A DNA stretch of 38,950 nucleotides from RGIG8244 sp045639325 (GTDB taxonomy: Bacteria > Verrucomicrobiota > Lentisphaeria > Victivallales > UBA1829): positions 1-38,950 of the forward strand of contig JAZUCU010000049.1 of the NCBI GenBank assembly GCA_045639325.1, in the 5' to 3' direction. The translations under genes were made by a program, and so were the position numbers. How positions within the stretch are numbered: the first letter of the stretch is position 1; each line of letters starts with the position of its first letter. Shown in pieces: positions 31,364 through 38,950 of the stretch. The notes under the pieces are model-generated. The model saw only the letters and a list, made by a program, of their open reading frames with translations. It did no database searches and had not been told where the DNA came from.

Positions 31364-34300
31364 TATTCCACAGTGAATTGACCTCTACCGGCGATGGAGC
31401 CTGTCAGGTCGGGATCGTACATTGCTTCTGCGGAACAGCTGGAGAGAGAGAAGATACCTCTGGTAACGGCGCGTGTGCGGTATTCCAGATAGGCATTTTC
31501 ATTATCTTTCTGATAATAATTGCCGAAGAAGAGGAACCGGTCTACACCTTTTTCCAGATATTTGGAGCGCAAGCCGTTTTTATTAACTGCGCTCGCACTG
31601 TTGCGGTGCAGAAGGCGTTCGTCTTCGATTTCCAGACCGGCAGGGAGAATGTCGCAGATCGCAAGGTCGGTGATGTCGTCCGGTGCTTTCAGATAGATGC
31701 GGACGGTTACCTCTTCGCCGTGTTTGACACGGTTGGTCGGCAGACCGTTTTTATCCAGATACATGCGGCGCAGTTTGATTGCTCCATCCTTATCCTGGGC
31801 TTTGATCGGATTGCCTTCCGATGTCTGACGGACGGCAAAGGCGGATTTGCCGCTGTTGATCACCGTGACCGGTTTGCCCGGCGTCATAACAATATCCAAT
31901 TTTGTTTTGACGTTATGCACGGTCTGTTTCCCATTCATGCGGATTACAACCGTATTGTCTTTTTCGGACGGAAAATCTGCGGCGAAGGAAGCGAGTCCCA
32001 ATGCTGCCCATGCGTTGGCCTGTGTGCTGCCCCAGGCGTTGATATCGGGGCGGATTTGACCAGCCAGAACCGTTGCAATTTTGATGGCTTCGGGGTGACG
32101 CGGCACGTTTTCCAGGAGCAGGTACAGAGCCATACCATGACCGGCGGATTCGCTGATGCAACCGCAAAGCATTTCCGGTTTTCTCCAGACTTCTGCATTC
32201 ATCAAATCCTGCAGAGCGGCTGCACCTTCTGCGGCATAACCGCCGCGGATCAATGCCAATGCGGCAATCATCGCTGCGAAATCCTGATTCTGGGATGACA
32301 GAATATTACGCATATACTGGACGCCGGAATCTCTGCCGCCTGCTGCCAGAACATATCCTGCGTAGGCATTGAAGTGACGGCTGTTTTTCGCATGATAGGA
32401 GGAAAGCTGGTTTTCCAGCCAGTCGAGTGCGTTTTGAACAGGTTCTTTTGTCACGCCGGGCATTTTCCGGTTATAGGCTTCCACCAGGAAATGTGCGGCG
32501 TAGAGAGAGCCGTCTGTCCATGTATCTTTACTGCCGGGCCACCATGCAAAGGCACCGTTTGCCCGCTGCATGGAAAGAACATTGCCGATTGCTAATTCCA
32601 GACGATCCTTGCCGGATGTAGCAGCTTCCGGTGTCAGGAAGCCGCTCTTTTCCAGATTTTCGATCGCAAGATAGGGGAAGGCGGAAGAGACAGTCTGTTC
32701 CAGGCAGCCGTAGGGATATTCATTGAGGTAATTCAGCGCAAGCGGCAGAGAAGATGCCGGAGATGCGGAGATGGTCAATGTGTGTTTGCCGCGATAGAAA
32801 TCATCGGCCTTCACTGTAAAGGTTTTGGATTTACCTTTGAGCAGAACAGAGATATTGCTGCGGCGTTCCAAGGCAGTCGGGATGCGGACGTTCAGGGGAA
32901 TGGTTTCCTTCTGAACCGCACCATTCATGCTGAATGTGACGGTTATATTTCCTTTGCCGGGCGCATTGGCAGCTTTGCAGCGGATTGCAAAATTACTGTT
33001 CTTGCCTTTTTCCAGTTTGCCGGATGTCATACCGGGATCGATTACGGTATAAGCTGCGGAATTATCGACCTTGATGGTGTATGCGGAATTATTCAATTCA
33101 TGATTGAAGATCGTGCAGGCAACATCAAAGGTATCGCCGGGATTCACCACATTGGGAGCGGACAGCGTCAAGCTGATGGCATTGCGCATGGTGACGAGGC
33201 GGTCTGCAGAACCGGCGGCATTTTCGGATGCTGCAACTGCCATAATGCGCATGGCTCCGGTATGATCCGGCAGGTTCAACGTCACTTTGCCTTTGCCATT
33301 TTTGCCGACTTTGATTGCCGGAGCAAATGCCGCGGCGATATCTTTCAACTGCACGTCATCTTCCTGATATTTGCGCAGAGGTGATTTTGCTGTTGCTTTA
33401 TCGCCCCCGATGGAGCCATCCGGCAGAAGTTTCAGATCGGGGAAGAAATTGCCGTAATTGTCATAATGTTTCGCATTGAAATAGACCGGTCCGTAGAAGC
33501 CTTTGAAGATATCCGGTGCTTTGTAACCGGAGATTGCCAATACGCCTTCATCGACGGCAAAAACATGAACCATACCGGAGGCCGGTTTGCCGGAGCCATC
33601 TGTCAGTGAAATGTTCACTGTGATTTTTTCGCCGGGTTTGACTTTATCAGCACAAGTCAGGGTGGGAGTCAACAGATGTTTTTTCTGATCGACTTTGAAT
33701 TTCAGGAATGCAAAGGAACGTTTGGTATCGTTATTCTTGCCGGAAATGAGCGTCAGCACGGCATGCCAGCGTTCGGTTTCCACGTCCTTGCGGATGGGAA
33801 TGGCAATCTCTGCTTTACCGGCTTTTTTGAAGCTGCGGCGGAGGATGCCTTCCACTTTATTTTCACCGTATGTGACCAAAGCGGTGGAATCCGCAGGGAC
33901 CGGCAATGTAACTTTGATGGTGTCGCCGGGCTGATAGATTTCCTTATCGGTTTTCACCACAAGTTTATTGGGATCGCGGCTGCGTTCACCGGCGGTGCCT
34001 TCTCCGTGCCAGAACGAGATGGCAGTAGACATGTCTTTTCCGTTGACGGTCAGGAGATAATAGCCTTCCGGCAAATTGGAAAGGACAAGCTGTTTTTCTT
34101 TATCGGTAACAGTTGTAAGAAGATTTTTGCTGTAACGTTTGATCGGTGTTTTTACCAGTTCCCAATCCCGGATATACCGGTCGCCGGATTTACGGCTTAC
34201 ATATTCCCATTCCTGCTTGTGCAGAGTCCAGGTTACCTTTGTACTGAAAGAGGTTTCTTTTTCTGCCAGCGCGGGGAGCAGTTTAAGCACAAATGCCGCA

Positions 34301-36150
34301 TCGGAGCTTTTGACTGCATTTGCTTTGCGGATCCCGATGTATTCATTTGTGGGATGATAGACGAATGAGGCGTATCCGGTCACACTGCGTCCGCCGGGTT
34401 CATTGACGCGGAGAGTTGCAACCATTTTTACCGGTGCAAATGCTTTGCCATTCTGTTTTGCATATCCGGGCCAGATCAAATGGGATTGTCTTTTCAGATG
34501 GCTGCCGCCTGCGTTATAGGTATTTGCTTTCTTTGTTTCCGTCGCATTGCCGACTGTCCAGCCTTTGAAATGACCCGGTGTTACCGACCCCATATCTACA
34601 ACTGCAAAACGGTAGGTAACATTTTCCACGATGGGGCCGAAATAATACTGGGCAGTATGCTCATAAGTCAACGTTTGAGAGCCGAAAACATAATCCCGCC
34701 CTTTCAGACTGACTTTGATACGGTCCGGCATGAAGTTGGAAACTTTGAACGTGAATGTGCCGTATTGATCTTTTTCGGTCAAACCGCAGTTGATGGAATA
34801 CGTGCCGAGAGCGGCATGTTTCGCCAACTGGAATTCCAGTGTAGCATAACCGAATTCATTGGTGCGGACTGTGCGGACATCCAGCGTTTTCTTCGGAGAA
34901 TGGCCCTTGAGGAAAAATTTGACCGGCGCATTGGCAAGGACTGTGCTTTTGCCATTGCGTACCTGGCGGACGAATGTGGAAATGCGGACTTTTTCACCGG
35001 GGCGGAAGAGATCCCGTTCCCCGTAGACAAATGCCCGGGGCGCATCGGTGATCTTGCGTGTGCTGTCCTGATTCAATGTCAAAGAGTTGCTGCGTTCCGG
35101 TTCGAAGAATGTTTTGTCATCGCCCTTTTCAATGATGTAATGGGAGATGTTTTCGTGGGTGCTTTCTTTGATCTTTTTGGGGAAGATCAACTGTACAGTA
35201 CCATCCTGCCCTGTTACACCTTCTGCAACCAGCTGACGTTTATTTGTGACTGCACGGACTTTTGCTCCGGCGACTGCATTGCCGTCTACAAGAGAAGTTA
35301 CGGTAAGCAACGCTCTGTTTTCATCCTCGACGGCGGAGATCCCGAGATCGGTCACGATTACCAAGCGGCTGTCACTGCGGCCGCTGTATTGCCAATAATC
35401 GGTATCGCGTTCCGGATCTTTGATAGAGACGTAGTAAACACCTTTTTTGCGATTTTTGATGTAATCATTCAAATCCAAATTGCCGTAATACATTCTTTTG
35501 TTTTTTGCGGCGACAGGGGTATGAATGGTTGTTTTCACCACCGGTTCCCCGTATGTCTGAGCACTATCATCATAGATGTAATTCAAGTCCAGGTTGTTGT
35601 CATAAAGACGCCAGATTTCCAGGTCATATTTTGCGGTTGTCCGCAGGCTGTAAGGCAGATTGAAATTTTTTGCGCCGGATGTAAAATAAAGTCCGTTGGT
35701 CACGAATCCCAGGTGCGGAGCCAATGCGCCGGTTCTGTGCTGCAAAGCCACCGCATGTTTGAGTGTGTTGCCGGATGCTGCACGGAGTGTGCCGATGATG
35801 CGGATTGTGTAACGGGTTTCGGGCTGAATTTCCCCGCGCAAGTATAAACTGTCGTTAGCAAGATTGGCTTCCAGACCGGGGACAGCGGGGGAAAGTTCCA
35901 GTTTGAGATCGTTTGCAGAATCGTTGTAGAATACGACTTTTGCCCCGGTCGTATCCGCAAACTTCAACTGCAAACCATCCCGGATTTCTGTGATTTCGGA
36001 ACAGACGATTGTCTTATTCTCATTTGATGCCGCAGAAGAATTGTTAATTGCTACAGAATTTGATGGGCCCGGCGCGGGTGCCGGTTCGATAGCCTGTGCT
36101 GCAGGAATCAGTGCTGTCAGCATAAGCAGCGGGAAGATTTTTTCATTCAT
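31363..36150 (-). CDS. Bacterial alpha-2-macroglobulin (YfhM-like protease trap)
   Basis: Large periplasmic protein of 1595 residues, usual for the family, that traps attacking proteases through a reactive thioester. The signal peptide MNEKIFPLLMLTALIPAAQA looks like signal-peptidase-I type (AQA then IE) with no lipobox; E. coli YfhM by contrast is a lipoprotein. Macroglobulin-like (MG) domains fill residues ~40-880. The thioester is C1149-L-E-Q1152 in PYGCLEQTVSS, followed by the helical thioester domain (~1130-1400) and the C-terminal receptor-binding-like domain. A bait region lies between them. The ATG at 36150 has aagga ~11 nt upstream. It is the first gene of a two-gene unit with pbpC. 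Confidence 0.93.
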   Translation of the reverse strand: MNEKIFPLLMLTALIPAAQAIEPAPAPGPSNSVAINNSSAASNENKTIVCSEITEIRDGLQLKFADTTGAKVVFYNDSANDLKLELSPAVPGLEANLANDSLYLRGEIQPETRYTIRIIGTLRAASGNTLKHAVALQHRTGALAPHLGFVTNGLYFTSGAKNFNLPYSLRTTAKYDLEIWRLYDNNLDLNYIYDDSAQTYGEPVVKTTIHTPVAAKNKRMYYGNLDLNDYIKNRKKGVYYVSIKDPERDTDYWQYSGRSDSRLVIVTDLGISAVEDENRALLTVTSLVDGNAVAGAKVRAVTNKRQLVAEGVTGQDGTVQLIFPKKIKESTHENISHYIIEKGDDKTFFEPERSNSLTLNQDSTRKITDAPRAFVYGERDLFRPGEKVRISTFVRQVRNGKSTVLANAPVKFFLKGHSPKKTLDVRTVRTNEFGYATLEFQLAKHAALGTYSINCGLTEKDQYGTFTFKVSNFMPDRIKVSLKGRDYVFGSQTLTYEHTAQYYFGPIVENVTYRFAVVDMGSVTPGHFKGWTVGNATETKKANTYNAGGSHLKRQSHLIWPGYAKQNGKAFAPVKMVATLRVNEPGGRSVTGYASFVYHPTNEYIGIRKANAVKSSDAAFVLKLLPALAEKETSFSTKVTWTLHKQEWEYVSRKSGDRYIRDWELVKTPIKRYSKNLLTTVTDKEKQLVLSNLPEGYYLLTVNGKDMSTAISFWHGEGTAGERSRDPNKLVVKTDKEIYQPGDTIKVTLPVPADSTALVTYGENKVEGILRRSFKKAGKAEIAIPIRKDVETERWHAVLTLISGKNNDTKRSFAFLKFKVDQKKHLLTPTLTCADKVKPGEKITVNISLTDGSGKPASGMVHVFAVDEGVLAISGYKAPDIFKGFYGPVYFNAKHYDNYGNFFPDLKLLPDGSIGGDKATAKSPLRKYQEDDVQLKDIAAAFAPAIKVGKNGKGKVTLNLPDHTGAMRIMAVAASENAAGSADRLVTMRNAISLTLSAPNVVNPGDTFDVACTIFNHELNNSAYTIKVDNSAAYTVIDPGMTSGKLEKGKNSNFAIRCKAANAPGKGNITVTFSMNGAVQKETIPLNVRIPTALERRSNISVLLKGKSKTFTVKADDFYRGKHTLTISASPASSLPLALNYLNEYPYGCLEQTVSSAFPYLAIENLEKSGFLTPEAATSGKDRLELAIGNVLSMQRANGAFAWWPGSKDTWTDGSLYAAHFLVEAYNRKMPGVTKEPVQNALDWLENQLSSYHAKNSRHFNAYAGYVLAAGGRDSGVQYMRNILSSQNQDFAAMIAALALIRGGYAAEGAAALQDLMNAEVWRKPEMLCGCISESAGHGMALYLLLENVPRHPEAIKIATVLAGQIRPDINAWGSTQANAWAALGLASFAADFPSEKDNTVVIRMNGKQTVHNVKTKLDIVMTPGKPVTVINSGKSAFAVRQTSEGNPIKAQDKDGAIKLRRMYLDKNGLPTNRVKHGEEVTVRIYLKAPDDITDLAICDILPAGLEIEDERLLHRNSASAVNKNGLRSKYLEKGVDRFLFFGNYYQKDNENAYLEYRTRAVTRGIFSLSSCSAEAMYDPDLTGSIAGRGQFTVE

Positions 36151-36368
36151 TTTTTACGTTTTCCTTATAATGTTATTGATTTTTTTTGAGGTAGTGTGAA
36201 ACGCCGACGAAGCCCCCTTTGATAAGTGAATTTTAGATTTGCAACTGAATGTATTGCAACTTCTTAAAAAAGTTATCGCTGGATATTTCCGCTTTTTCTG
36301 ATATGCTGATTCCCGGAGCATTGGAATCAAAATATGAGCCGTTGTAAAATATACCCCTGATATTTGGT

Positions 36369-36396
36369 AGTATAACAGCAGTTTTGAAAAATGCAA
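36369..36396 (-). promoter_or_regulatory. Promoter of the alpha-2-macroglobulin-pbpC unit
   Basis: On the minus strand TTGCAT (36396-36391) and TATACT (36374-36369) have a 16-bp spacer with TGCTG in front of the -10 box. This leaves a leader of about 215 nt before the start codon, unusually long for this window and so a possible site of post-transcriptional control. Confidence 0.5.
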
Positions 36397-36536
36397 ATGA
36401 AAAAAATAACTTTTTTTTCAAAAACTTTTTTGCTGAATTTTTCATTTAAAACCTCTGTTATGTCTTGTTTTAACTGTTCCGTATGATATATAAGTACTTT
36501 TTCTTCATTTTTTCTGACATATCCTTTTAAAATTAT

Positions 36537-36565
36537 TTGAAAAATTTATAATTTTGTGCTATAAT
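36537..36565 (+). promoter_or_regulatory. Promoter of the secreted protein / esterase pair
   Basis: TTGAAA (36537-36542), 17-bp spacer with extended TGC, and consensus TATAAT (36560-36565), 53 bp before the start. This is one of the best-matching promoters in the window and suggests strong expression of the secreted protein. Confidence 0.7.
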
Positions 36566-36618
36566 AGCTCCAGATTTTCATATTTTGTTATCAACCAAAC
36601 ACTAGAAAGGATCAAATT

Positions 36619-37077
36619 ATGAAAAAAATGCTCCTCTTTGCAGTGGCTGCTTTTGCCGCTGTATCTCTCGCCGCCAACCCGCTGAATGGTTGGATCCCCA
36701 CTCAGGGGCATATTCGCCCTCAGAACCCCAATGCCATTAAAGTTGCTGCGGACAGTATCACGCTCAACGGTATTCCAAAAGTCGCCTGGATGTATTTTAC
36801 CGTGCAGAAGACCGATGTTAAGAAGGGTCAGACTGTCGAAATCATTCTGACTGCATCCGGTAAAGGTAAAATTGAAGTCGGTTTCTATGAATACAAATCC
36901 GGTTTCAGCATCACTGGTTTGAATGTGAAGCAAATCGCTCTGACCGATAAGGCCGAAGAACAGAAGATTGTTATCCCCGTTAAATATGCTGAAACAACTC
37001 TGCTCCGCCCTGTTATCCGCATTGCTCCCGATTCTCAGATTGTCGTAAGCAAATATGCTTTGACGGTTGCTAAATAA
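36619..37077 (+). CDS. Small secreted protein, a stand-alone copy of the esterase N-terminal domain
   Basis: 152 residues with a clear signal peptide (MKKMLLFAVAAFAAVSLA, cleaved before ANP). The mature part is an all-beta domain not recognised by name. It aligns end to end with residues ~19-150 of the next gene's product, sharing ANPL-GW-PT-G, LTASGKGK and YEYKSGF. It probably acts outside the cytoplasm, and the pairing with a secreted esterase suggests binding of a carbohydrate or a surface. That role is inferred. The start has aaagga 8 nt upstream and a near-consensus promoter, and the esterase follows after 18 nt. Confidence 0.85.
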   Translation: MKKMLLFAVAAFAAVSLAANPLNGWIPTQGHIRPQNPNAIKVAADSITLNGIPKVAWMYFTVQKTDVKKGQTVEIILTASGKGKIEVGFYEYKSGFSITGLNVKQIALTDKAEEQKIVIPVKYAETTLLRPVIRIAPDSQIVVSKYALTVAK

Positions 37078-37095
37078 TAAAGGAATTACAGAATT

Positions 37096-38775
37096 ATGAA
37101 AAAATTTGCACTTTCTGCATTTGCAGTTATGACTGCAGTTGCTCTCTCTGCCAACCCGCTGAAAGGCTGGAGTCCGACAAATGGAAATCAGCTTAAAACA
37201 AATCCTGGATCCGTGAAGGTTGATGGTACTTCCATTACCCTCAAAGGGAACAAAAGTGGCGCATGGTATTACTTTTTTGCAGCCGGTAAAAAAGGCGTAA
37301 AAGGTCAAATGATCCAATTTACTTTGACGGCATCCGGTAAAGGTAAAGTGGATATCGGCTGCTACGAATACAAATCCGGTTTCAATCTCAGTGCGCAGCA
37401 GAGCAAAGCATTGAAATTGACTGATACTCCGCAGGAAATCAAGGTCGTATTGCCGGTCAAGAGCGATGATACCACGATCATTCGTCCCCGTTTGACAATG
37501 TACGCCGGATCCGAAATCAAGATCACAAAATTCGAATGTGCGATCACTGGAAAAACTGCGCCAAAACTGGATGCAGTCGTCAATGCCGACCGCTCTGATT
37601 TTATGTACAAAGTCGGTGAAACGGCACATTTTACTGTGGAGCCGAAACTGGATGGCAAAGTCATTACCGAAGGTACTGTAACCATTTACCCCATTTACAA
37701 TGGTTTCCCCAAGGCAAATCTCAAGTTTGATCTGGCAAAAGGTCCGGTCAAGTTTGATGCCACCATGGATAAACCGGGATTTTACAGAGCACACATTGCC
37801 ATTCAGGATAAAAACGGTAAGTTTATTCTGACTAGACAACATTCCGCCAATGTGGCAGCTGCTTTCAGCCCGGAAGAAATCAAAGCCGGTCGCCCCGCAC
37901 CGAAAGATCTGATCACTTACTGGTACGGACAGTATGAAAAACTGAACAAGGAAGTCCCCGCCAATTTCAAAGTGGAAGCACAGTATAAGAACGGAGCTCA
38001 CAGTGTACAGCGTATCACGTTTGATAACTTCGGCGGAACAAAAAGCTATTGCACCATTACGATCCCGCTGAACAAAAAAGGTCCGCTCCCCATGGTCTTT
38101 ACTGTTCCTCCCGCAGGAAATTACGGTTGGGGCACATTCAAACGTTCCAATGCGATCCAGGTCACGATTACTGTCTTTGACCGGCTGTTCCCGAAACATG
38201 CGGATTATATGACATTCAATAAACCGTGGTATTACCTCAAAGGCGCGCAGTCCCGCGAAACTTATTACTATTACAAAGCCATTCTCGGTATGATGCGCAT
38301 GATGGATTATTCCATGAAGAATGTGAAAGAATGGGATGGTAAACATCTCGCCGCTGTCGGCCGCAGTCAGGGTGGCGGTTCTGCATTCATTCTTGCAGCT
38401 TTGAATCCGAAAATCCAGTGCGTCAGCGCGGACGTCCCCGCGTTGTGTGATCACAATGCGTATGATGCCGGACGTCGTGCCGGTTGGCCGCAGGTTCTCC
38501 GTTCTGCCCCGAATCGTTCCAAAACCTTTGATAAGGATGCAGAATACTTCGATGCCGCAAACTTTGCCGCATTTGTCAAATGTCCGGCTCTTGTGACTGT
38601 CGGATTCTATGACTCCATGTGCGAACCCATGTCAGTCTACGCTGCCTACAATAATCTCAAAGGCGAAAAGAAAATGTTGAATTATCCCCGTTACGGTCAT
38701 GGCTGGGGCAAGCGGGATGAAAAAGAATTGAACATTGAAACAGAAAAACTGTTGAAAGCAGTGTTTGCCAAATAA
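37096..38775 (+). CDS. Secreted acetyl-xylan-esterase-like (AXE1 family) hydrolase with N-terminal domain
   Basis: 559 residues with a signal peptide (MKKFALSAFAVMTAVALS, cleaved before ANP). Residues ~19-150 repeat the domain of the preceding small secreted protein. Residues ~155-255 look like an Ig-like linker (FTVEPKLDGKVITEGTVTIYP). Residues ~255-559 are an alpha/beta-hydrolase of the AXE1 type. The nucleophile is S424 in VGRSQGGGSAF, the acid is D506 in VGFYDSMCEP, and the base is H535 in YGHGWGK. The family removes acetyl groups from xylan and other esters, so a role in deacetylating plant or host polysaccharides outside the cell is likely but unproven. Aagg lies upstream of the ATG. 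The pair closes with a strong terminator. Confidence 0.88.
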   Translation: MKKFALSAFAVMTAVALSANPLKGWSPTNGNQLKTNPGSVKVDGTSITLKGNKSGAWYYFFAAGKKGVKGQMIQFTLTASGKGKVDIGCYEYKSGFNLSAQQSKALKLTDTPQEIKVVLPVKSDDTTIIRPRLTMYAGSEIKITKFECAITGKTAPKLDAVVNADRSDFMYKVGETAHFTVEPKLDGKVITEGTVTIYPIYNGFPKANLKFDLAKGPVKFDATMDKPGFYRAHIAIQDKNGKFILTRQHSANVAAAFSPEEIKAGRPAPKDLITYWYGQYEKLNKEVPANFKVEAQYKNGAHSVQRITFDNFGGTKSYCTITIPLNKKGPLPMVFTVPPAGNYGWGTFKRSNAIQVTITVFDRLFPKHADYMTFNKPWYYLKGAQSRETYYYYKAILGMMRMMDYSMKNVKEWDGKHLAAVGRSQGGGSAFILAALNPKIQCVSADVPALCDHNAYDAGRRAGWPQVLRSAPNRSKTFDKDAEYFDAANFAAFVKCPALVTVGFYDSMCEPMSVYAAYNNLKGEKKMLNYPRYGHGWGKRDEKELNIETEKLLKAVFAK

Positions 38776-38805
38776 GCATTATAGCAAATAATTGCTGATT
38801 CGATT

Positions 38806-38835
38806 AGCCGGTGTTGCCAAACACCGGCTTTTTTT
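38806..38835 (+). terminator. Rho-independent terminator after the esterase gene
   Basis: agccggtgtt (38806-38815) pairs perfectly with aacaccggct (38820-38829) around the loop gcca, followed by seven T. The 115 bp from here to the window edge are AT-rich and show no gene I can support. Confidence 0.93.
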
Positions 38836-38950
38836 GCCTCATCGACGGTTTGTACCATAAAGTCAAATCTTATTTGAGTTCAACGTTCCTTGAATTATAT
38901 GTCTTTTTGATTTTAAATACTCTCGGATTTATATACGAAAAGAGCGCAAT

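Larger units (their letters stand above)
36151..36618. other. Divergent intergenic region (468 bp) with two promoters
   Basis: No gene I can support. It holds the minus-strand promoter and long leader of the alpha-2-macroglobulin gene and the plus-strand promoter of the small secreted protein. It is AT-rich except for a GC-rich patch at about 36196-36220 (in the macroglobulin leader, reading minus, ggcttcgtcggcg). The leader also has two copies of gttgcaa (minus strand, ~36238-36258). A 70-codon minus-strand frame (36445-36233) has a decent gagg site but no promoter or family signal. I leave it uncalled. Confidence 0.55.

Noticed and set aside
34480..35847. A 455-codon plus-strand open frame inside the macroglobulin gene
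   Set aside because: Cys/Phe-rich translation with no motif or ribosome-binding site. The opposite strand encodes clear macroglobulin domains.
36233..36445. A possible 70-residue minus-strand gene upstream of the macroglobulin gene
   Set aside because: It has a usable gagg site but no promoter, no family signal and spans the macroglobulin promoter, so I leave it uncalled.
36559..38454. A 631-codon minus-strand open frame opposite the secreted protein and esterase
   Set aside because: It spans two real genes and their promoter and has no recognisable domains. It is an antisense shadow.
1..38950. CRISPR array, tRNA, rRNA, insertion sequence or prophage
   Set aside because: No spaced repeats, cloverleaf sequences, transposase or integrase motifs were seen in any intergenic region.

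Overview
The window looks like chromosome from a Gram-negative, lipid A-making bacterium of the PVC superphylum, most likely Lentisphaerota (a Victivallis-like lineage). This is inferred from gene content: lpxA, an MsbA-like flippase, an LPS-kinase-like protein, a pbpC / alpha-2-macroglobulin pair, a SUMF1-type lectin-fold protein, a secreted AXE1-family esterase and an unusual long signal peptidase I. Base composition is moderate and coding density is high. I saw no rRNA, tRNA, CRISPR array, integrase or transposase, so apart from the left edge this reads as ordinary core chromosome.

Layout. (1) 1-1110: the 3' part of a SUMF1/FGE-sulfatase-fold gene. Its last ~140 bp have the codon signature of a diversity-generating retroelement (DGR) variable repeat, and a 9-bp-iteron inverted repeat follows directly. 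No reverse transcriptase or template repeat lies in the window. (2) 1147-2172: a 2-hydroxyacid dehydrogenase with its own promoter. (3) 2196-6428, minus strand: cysS, then an MtaD-like amidohydrolase and a D-aminoacylase-like amidohydrolase, which overlap by 4 nt. (4) 6581-14484, plus strand: a tight run of Lrp/AsnC regulator, class I/II aminotransferase, an unrecognised EF-hand membrane protein, lepA, lepB (signal peptidase I) and a WaaP/Kdo-kinase-like protein. (5) 14538-16696: an MsbA-like ABC exporter with a strong promoter and a terminator whose loop is the stop codon of the convergent ftsW.

(6) 24342-16676, minus strand: lpxA, two small unknown genes, a lipoprotein, a 1444-residue eukaryotic-type bifunctional glycogen debranching enzyme, and ftsW. 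Envelope and glycogen functions are joined with tiny gaps or overlaps. (7) 24450-29202, plus strand: purL (no glutaminase domain) behind a promoter with a 22-bp near-palindrome, a YugP-like zinc metallopeptidase and lplA. (8) 36396-29195, minus strand: alpha-2-macroglobulin (thioester intact) followed by pbpC, a widespread pair thought to link periplasmic protease defence to cell-wall repair. (9) 36537-38835, plus strand: a small secreted protein and a secreted AXE1-type esterase that carries the same N-terminal domain, closed by a strong terminator.

Most interesting points: the DGR-like variable region and its downstream inverted iterons; the EF-hand / three-helix membrane protein between an aminotransferase and lepA; the duplicated secreted domain that may be an undescribed carbohydrate-binding module; and the kinase-like protein lacking its catalytic aspartate.
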